NCBI GenBank assembly: GCA_036245805.1
Contig: BTRK01000002.1
Span: forward strand, 20,949,067-21,013,066
DNA from: Pristionchus mayeri
Lineage: Eukaryota; Nematoda; Chromadorea; Rhabditida; Neodiplogasteridae
Direction of reading: 5' to 3'
DNA: 64,000 nucleotides
Numbering within the stretch: position 1 is the stretch's first letter; every line of letters begins with the position of its first letter. Below, one piece after another: positions 57,898 through 64,000 of this stretch. The translations under genes were made by a program, and so were the position numbers. The notes beneath the pieces are model-generated. The model worked only from the letters and a program-made list of their open reading frames with translations, did no database searches and was not told the origin of the DNA.

Positions 57898-58204
57898 TGT
57901 CCTCGACCATATCAACTACTCTAGAGTGTACATTTAACGCTATACTAATTCTCACATGATCTCAATATCTATTATTTTTAGGTTCTCAATTAGCCTCTTG
58001 CTTATAATGTTACATACTGACGACATATTCACATTTTCTTGGGATAAAAAATTACTACAAATATTTCTGTCACTCACCCAGTTATGTGTCGTCTAGTCAC
58101 TGTCAATTGATATTTACAGCACGTTGAACAGTGAGCAACAACTAGTGTATTGGCGGGACCTCTTGATAGTTGGTTGTTCTCATGATAAACAACTCACAAT
58201 CAGG
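57898..58204. other. Intergenic region before PIF1
   Basis: 307 AT-rich bases. A CACAATCAG acceptor is one base from the PIF1 ATG, fitting trans-splicing of a downstream same-strand gene. No other feature. Confidence 0.5.
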
Positions 58205-61200
58205 ATGGCATCTTCTGGTGGTTCGCCCTCCTCTCGTCATGTGTACTCCATCGAGTGTTCACTCAAGGTCACTTCTGATTCAACTGCTAAGGGAGTTGCC
58301 CCTCTCAATGCGAAGAAATGTCAGATTACTGTAGGAAGAGATGGCAGGAGGTACGGTATAATAAACAAGAAGTGATACGGTATAGCACTATTAAAACGTT
58401 CCGACAATGCTAGTTGGCCTCCTAAGCCGCTAAATCTCTGAGCCGGCTTTTAGTACTTTAATTATTATACTCTTTAAAGTGTTGTTAATTTCAATTCTTG
58501 CGTTCAATCATCACCACATGTCAGGCTACAGGGTTTGAAGAAAATATACGGCTGAAAAGATTATAGGAAATAACTTTCTAATTTTTCGTTCCGCTTGTTT
58601 AGTCGCGTACTCGGCATGGTGTAGGACATACCTTTCTAATCCAATATTACTCGATTAAGGAAGCTTCTGCTGATAGTGAATGTGAGTGGGAGTCGATCGA
58701 TGAAAGTGTCCTACCCTCTTCGGGAGTGTGTGGTCCATTCGAAGGATGTAGCCACGGGCAAGGGTTCCATCCACATCCAGAGGAGGTGAGGGAGTGGAAG
58801 AGAGAGGAAGGGAGGAAAGGGAATAATAGTGGAGTGATCCTCCATCTCTCCAATGCCGCTCCTCGTCTCATCAATATCTTCCTCAAGTCGATAGAGGCGA
58901 AGATCCAATTGATGGAGGCAGATGGAGACACGAAGAGGACGCCTCTTGCACTGGCTCGCAATCTCCTGATGGAAGGAATCCCGCGTGTATTCAATGAACT
59001 ATCACCTCTCACTATAGGCAAGTAAGATAGAAGTGAGATAGGGAAATATGAAGGAGACTGTAGGGGAGATGCGGAAAGTGAGGCAGTTGAGAGGATGCCC
59101 AATCCCTTCTCCTTTGGCCAAGACGACTCCTGGAGGTACGTTCTCTCTCCCTTGGAGGAAGGAGTGGCCTTTGATTGCAGGCAGTAAGAAGTACACGGGG
59201 GGAACACCCACGGGAGCAATGAAGAGAGGCGCCCTCAGACCTATCGTGAGTATCTATTCATATATCAACTCATCTCATCTCATCATCTGCAGCAAGAGGA
59301 TCCTCGTAGCTCCTCTTCCTTCCGCACTTCTCTCTCGGGGGAGCAGAAATTGATAGTGAGACAAGTGGTGAGCACCTCCTTCCATTCCTCCTCCCTCTGA
59401 TGAAAGGAGAGACAAAGGGAAGACTGTCCATGAGAGTGAAGAGGGAGTGAATGCAGGTTGACATGCGACTCAACGTCTTCTTCACTGGTGCAGCTGGGAC
59501 TGGAAAGAGTCTCGTACTCAGACGAATCATCGAGATGCTCCCCGCTGCAACTGCAGTAGTCACGGCAGCCACTGGTATGGTAGAGGATATCGATTGGTGG
59601 GGAATGGAAAGGAAATGGATGGTTGAGGAATCGCTGCGTGTCAATTGGGAGGAATGACTCTCCACTCATTCGCGTGCATTGGAACGAATCCATTGAGTGT
59701 GGAGAGTGCAGTGAAGATGGTGGAGAGTAAGAAGGTAGGGGGGAGGGGGGAGGAGGAGAGAGGGGGGATGCCTCGTTGCAGCTAGCTGTGAAACAATGGA
59801 AGAATACCACTCATCTCATCATTGATGAGATATCCATGATCGATGGAAATTACTTCACCATACTAGATCAGGTGAGAGGGGGTCTCTTACCTGTTGAATA
59901 TTATGTGAATGGTGATTGGTAGTGGAATGAGTGATGGGTGTCAGGTTGGTCGTCGAATCCGTCGTTGTGATGATCCCTTCGGGGGAATTCAACTCATCGT
60001 CACTGGCGATTTTCTCCAATTGCCACCTGTGAAGAAGAAGGAGGAAGAGAAACTATTCGCATTCGAGGTGGCCTCACTTGCATCTCCAGTGATAGGGAAT
60101 GGATGCATTGCAGAGTCCCTCGTGGAAGGAAGCACTGCACAAGACGATGGTGTTGAAGGAAGTGAGGAGACAGGAGGGAGACGACTCATTCGTAGACATC
60201 CTACAACAGATCAGGATGGGCAAGTGAGTCATTCACACTAGGCCCCGTTTCATGAGGGAGGAGTTGCAGATGCGATGTCATGTCTGAGAGAGCTCTACTC
60301 GAGTCGAAGGGGAACCAGTTTGAGAATGGAGTCATCCCCACTCGACTGTGCACTCACACTGCTGATGCCGACCTGATCAACACTCAGAAATTGAGGGAAC
60401 TGGAAGGTAGGAGAGATGGAGGAGAAGGGAGAAAGGAGGATATTGTAGAGGAGGAGAGAGTATTCGAGGCAGATGATTCACAGTGCATTCCCGAATCGAT
60501 GAAGACTGTAGTGCAGGAGAGGATCACACTCAAGAAGGGAGCACAGGTGAGAGAGGGGCACACATGAAAACCCCATGGTAAGGATCTACCTTAGGATCAA
60601 TCCTGTGGTAGATCCTAATGTATGGGGTTGGAATACCAACCTGTATTTGTCACGCTTCGAGTGAAGTACCCAACAGTATGCAAAAATTGTACAAGCTTGG
60701 CAAAAGTTGCTGCAGAGGCCGGGACTCGAATCCAGCATACCATAGAATGGAATTTACAGCCATTAGACCAGTAGGCCACGTAACCCATCGTTAGAGTTTC
60801 CATGTATTATTCATGTGTGGAGAGAGGGAGGGGAGGAATTATGGATGCAGGTGATGCTCACTGCGAATCTGGATCTCTCCCGTCAATTGTCGAATGGATC
60901 GAGAGGAGTCGTGGAAGGATTCTCAGAGAAGAAGTGGCCATTGGTCAGATTCATGACAACGAATGAGATAATTGAGGTGAGAGAATACGGAGTGAGTGAG
61001 TGAGTGCCTTCGAATCCACTCGATGGGGTCATAAATCGCCCTTGTTCATTCCCAATTGGAGGGAGTAGTCATAGGGGAGAAATCCCTAGAAATAGAGAGT
61101 AAGTGTTGCAATTTTCGAATTAGTGGTATCGTGATGAATGTGAAGAATAATGTCAACTGTCTCTACCGTAACGAGTAGCCCTATTCTGCAGATAACTCCT

Positions 61201-61765
61201 CATCGATTCCACATCCGTCTTCCTCATCTGGAAGATGTGACTGTTGTTCGAAATCAGGTAGGTGAAGAGGAAAGATGAGCATGAGCACGACCTTTCTTTC
61301 AACCTCTAATATCTCGAAAAAAGTGTAGAGAGTACAGATTGCGACGTAACTTGACATAATAGATAATAATATATAAGATAAGACGATTAAATGTTGAGAT
61401 TCCGTTGCAATTGGCATGGGCGATCTCCATCCACAAGAGTCAAGGTCTAACTCTGGATGCAGTGGAAGTCTCCCTCTCGAGGTGAGACTCCCTCCACACA
61501 CTCCAATCACTGCATCCTCTCATCGTTGAGGGTATTCGAAGAGGGACAGACCTACGTTGCTTTATCACGATCTAAGAGTCTCGCTAGTCTCAGAGTACTC
61601 GACTTCCAACTTAACGCCATCAAAGCGAACAAGAAGGCAAGTTTCCGCTCCCACGATATGAATATGCGTAATCGTCTGCAGGTCGTTGCTTTCTACACTC
61701 GATTACTCACTCAACCACAAGAGGACGACGACTTCGTCATTTTCAAAAGGAAGAGAATCAATTAA
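58205..61765 (+). CDS. PIF1: PIF1 family 5'-3' DNA helicase
   Basis: PIF1 unwinds G-quadruplexes and replication-fork DNA in nucleus and mitochondria. Start [20 protein letters not shown]. After a conserved metazoan N-region ([20 protein letters not shown]) the helicase core shows Walker [19 protein letters not shown], motif Ia [13 protein letters not shown] sequence with [17 protein letters not shown], Walker [16 protein letters not shown], motif [18 protein letters not shown], the PIF1-specific [20 protein letters not shown], motif [21 protein letters not shown] and motif [21 protein letters not shown]. The end is [10 protein letters not shown]. All catalytic motifs are intact. About 15 exons; one intron (after LKKGAQ) carries an antisense SINE. 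Complete and confident. Confidence 0.94.
60562..60787 (-). mobile_element. tRNA-derived SINE copy 2, antisense in a PIF1 intron
   Basis: On the minus strand it begins TGGGTTACGTGGCCTACTGG, with T arm GGATTCGAGTCCCGGC, then TTTGCCAAGCTTGTACAATTT, GGGTACTTCACTCGAAGCG, an inverted GGATCTACC/GGTAGATCC pair, and GGGGTTTTCATGTG. It shares this order with the copy at 36247-36475. Confidence 0.85.
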
Positions 61766-62433
61766 CATCCCCTTTACTGGTATGTTTATTGTTCCATTCA
61801 GTTTGTGATATGTTTCATATTTGTAAATTGTTTGTGTGAATTCGTATATGTATTTAACTACGCTAGCATTCGTATTTTTCACTTTATATTCTTTATCTTC
61901 CGTTATCCCTCCTAAGCTGCAAGCATTCCCATCAATATCTGTAATATCCCTCTCCATCTCTTTTTTGTATCCGTCTTTCCCTCTCCATCCGTTCCACCCA
62001 TCTCTTTCTCTCCACTCGGGTGTACCATTCCTTTCTCTATCCTTTTTGGCTGCTCCACTCCATCTTCTATCTCCTACTACTTCACATTCCTCACCCCCCC
62101 CCCCCCCCCCGAACTCATAGAACCACTATCTCCATTTTCATATAAATGAGTAGATCAGAGAAGAGTTGCCCTCTTATTCTTTATCATAAGATGAGTAAGT
62201 TATCGATACTACGGGGGTAAAGTCTCTCCTCTCAACAATACAACAATCAACTAATTGACCGTCCTTCCTTCTTCCATTCTCTTTCTCTCTCGTGAGTTCA
62301 CGATAAATGATTGTGATATGGAGTGGAAAGAAACTACACAAGCAACAATGGTTGTGTGCCGAGAGAAATACCTCAATTGAAGCACGGCTGAGATCAAAGG
62401 AGATCGTTGAGAGGGGAAGAGAGACAGTTGTAG
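61766..62433. other. Intergenic region PIF1 to ARV1
   Basis: About 670 bases, T/C-rich. A run of eighteen or so C at 62093-62110 is the main feature. A plus frame over 61836-62120 looks hydrophobic only because the sequence is pyrimidine-rich. No gene supported. Confidence 0.6.
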
Positions 62434-63363
62434 ATGGGAGAGAAGGAAGAAGATGGTAATGCGAAGATAGATTACCTCCGATGCGTCAATTGCGGGGTGG
62501 AGACTTCCTCTCTCTACAGGAGATTCTCTAAGGATATCATCAGACTCACTCCTTGCGTCAGTGACTACTGTAGTCTGCTGCTCTTCTAGATCTACTGTAG
62601 CCTTATCAATTTCTCCCGATACAGGAATGTTGTGGCGAGGCGGTAGATAAGTACGTGGAGTACGATATCGTGCTTACCGTAATCCATCTGGTCTTGCTCT
62701 ATCTTCCCGCCTACAGACACGTAGTGAATAACACAAGATACAAGGTGAGGTCGTGGGGGGTCAGTAACTCCCATTCCCATTTTAGGTGTACCCTCGATTA
62801 GCCTTTCTCTTTATTCTTTGTTCTGCTTTCGATCGATGGCATCAAAGAGAGAAATCGGGACTCGAATCCATTCTCGATTTAGAATACGGGTATGCGGTTG
62901 GAGTGCATTCCCATCGACACTTCCATCTTCTTAAGGTTCTACGAGTGTCTCTGTCTCTCTTCTCTCCAAATGGCTATATTCCTCACATTTTCGCTACTAG
63001 TCGCTCACTTCTCGGGATTCAACAGAGATCAACTCATTCTCACGGCCAATTCAGTGGTTCTTGGGTACTTCGGTGAGTCTCCCCCCCCCCCCTCCCCTCC
63101 TTCGATGGCCTTCTCCCTCTCAGGATCAGTGGCTACAGTAGTGTGGATAGTGTACGGAGTGAGGGAGTCTCTCTACTACCGCATCCTCATGCATCTCTTC
63201 CTGCTTGCCTCTCAGATCCAAGTGCATCGAGGTGGGCTCAACCTGACTGGGAGAGGGAGACTCCCTTGCAGCCCTCTTCTCTTCTCGCTCTCTCCTCTTC
63301 ACTTTGTGCTCAGTCATAACGGGAATGAGTCTCTCCCTCGTCATTCCATCGCTCATCCCATGA
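62434..63363 (+). CDS. ARV1: ARV1 lipid-homeostasis membrane protein
   Basis: ER protein involved in sterol movement and GPI-anchor synthesis. Start MGEKEEDGNAKIDYLRCVNC. The zinc-ribbon ARV1 homology domain is clear: RCVNCGVETSSLYRRFSKDI, IRLTPCKCGEAVDKYVEYD with CxxC...CxC. It goes on as VLTVIHLVLLYLPAYRHVVN and VYPRLAFLFILCSAFDRWHQ, then membrane helices AIFLTFSLLVAHFSGFN and SVATVVWIVYGV, and LMHLFLLASQIQVHR. A CCTTGCAG acceptor gives the last exon LFSSRSLLFTLCSVITGMSL, ending SLVIPSLIP. About 240 residues in six exons; the family is 230-320. Confident in family, last exon likely. Confidence 0.9.
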
Positions 63364-63637
63364 TAAACATCCCTTCCATCAGCCAATCGAGGCAATTCAC
63401 TCACTACCAATCATCCAATCTCCTCGTTATCCTCCTTTCCTAGATGCGAATGAGGGAGAATGATTACAGAAGGATCAACCGGAAACCCTTCATCTTCCTC
63501 CGAAACATGACCTCACTTCTTGCTGTGTTTTCTCGTTGTGAGAGTCTGCCTCTTCTATCGCAGTTGTTCTCTTTCGAATGGCTTCTTACTTCTCACTTCA
63601 TCAAGGGAGAGGAAGGGACGCAGTTGACTCAACCTCA

Positions 63638-64000
63638 TCAAACTCGGTCTTGCTTACGAGTCTCCTCTCCCCTATCTACTCCCTCATCTCTCTCTAGTTC
63701 TTTTCTCTCCTTCTCTTCTCTTGCCTCTAGTTGTCGTTCGATTCTCTCCTCCTTCGTCCCCTCCTCCACCCCTCCTTCCTCCCTCTCTTCCTCCATCTAC
63801 TGAGTAATGATCCTCCTCGCGTGATCTACTCTCCCTCTCAGTGTACAGCTGAGAATAGGGTTGCAAGTGGGCAAAGAGGCCTAGGGCATCATTACATCAC
63901 AAGACTCTGGCTACTCTCCCTCGGATTAGAAGACGCGCTTCTCTCTATTCGACCCTATCAATCTATCACACTTCCATTCCATCAGATACTTTACTCACCT
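63638..64000 (-). CDS. Last exon of a charged coiled-coil gene, off right edge
   Basis: The exon 63638-63796, after a CTCAGTAG acceptor, reads MEEEREEGGVEEGTKEERIE and QLEAREEKERKELERDEGV, ending ETRKQDRV. It is an E/R/K-rich helix like many coiled coils. At 63998 on the same strand stands a perfect donor AG|GTGAGTAAAG, so a preceding exon lies just past the window and an intron of about 200 bases joins them. The frame of the join cannot be checked. Convergent with ARV1. No family recognised. Confidence 0.45.

Noticed and set aside
61836..62120. Hydrophobic plus-strand ORF ending in a proline run
   Set aside because: Composition follows T/C-rich intergenic sequence and a C homopolymer; no splice or family evidence.
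63444..63803. 119-codon plus-strand ORF after ARV1
   Set aside because: Serine/leucine-rich from pyrimidine-rich sequence; the minus strand there has a better coiled-coil exon with acceptor and an edge donor.

Overview
This is a stretch of a compact eukaryotic nuclear genome, almost certainly a nematode. Genes carry many short introns (about 40-60 bases, GT...AG), and several start codons sit directly behind or a few bases after a perfect 3' splice site with no upstream exon, as expected for spliced-leader trans-splicing. Family content agrees: a DB-module cysteine-rich secreted protein, a class 2 lipase of the worm LIPS type, a worm-style coiled-coil C-type lectin, and an NIPBL cohesin loader with a glutamine-rich N-terminus like worm PQN-85/SCC-2. 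Frequent homopolymer G/C runs in introns suggest a Rhabditina/diplogastrid-like worm, but that is only a guess.

Layout. 1-6 kb: mitoribosomal DAP3 (-, running off the left edge; its large intron holds a nested pair of foldback elements) and deoxyhypusine hydroxylase (-). 6.5-16.7 kb: NIPBL/SCC2 (+), head-to-head with DOHH. 17.2-19.9 kb: DB-module protein (-), then NDUFA7 (complex I) and UQCRQ (complex III), probably an operon-like mitochondrial pair. 21.3-27.7 kb: choline dehydrogenase, with an antisense LINE in an intron, and eIF3d. 27.7-35.6 kb: a nest of mobile elements, with an old LINE flanked by direct repeats of about 140 bases, split by a younger LINE and carrying a piggyBac-like foldback and a palindromic MITE. 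35.6-42 kb (-): a secreted coiled-coil C-type lectin, a DOMON/EGF surface protein and an unidentified membrane-protein gene. 42.2-48 kb (+): class 2 lipase and a divergent SLC6-like transporter. 48.3-50 kb (-): a CK1/TTBK-type pseudokinase. 50.8-57.9 kb (+): SmF (SNRPF) and a gene with an NYN-nuclease-like segment whose introns hold Helitrons, a foldback, tRNA-like pieces and a GGTACC minisatellite. 58.2-63.4 kb (+): PIF1 helicase and ARV1. The right edge holds the last exon of a charged coiled-coil gene (-).

The genes are mostly housekeeping functions (translation, respiration, cohesion, splicing, DNA helicase, lipid transport) without one shared pathway. The repeats are the richest layer. 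Three mini-Helitrons, two copies of one tRNA-derived SINE, three LINE-derived elements and five large inverted-repeat elements can be dated relative to one another by nesting. All exon structures were read by eye from splice motifs and reading frame; boundaries marked approximate should be treated so.
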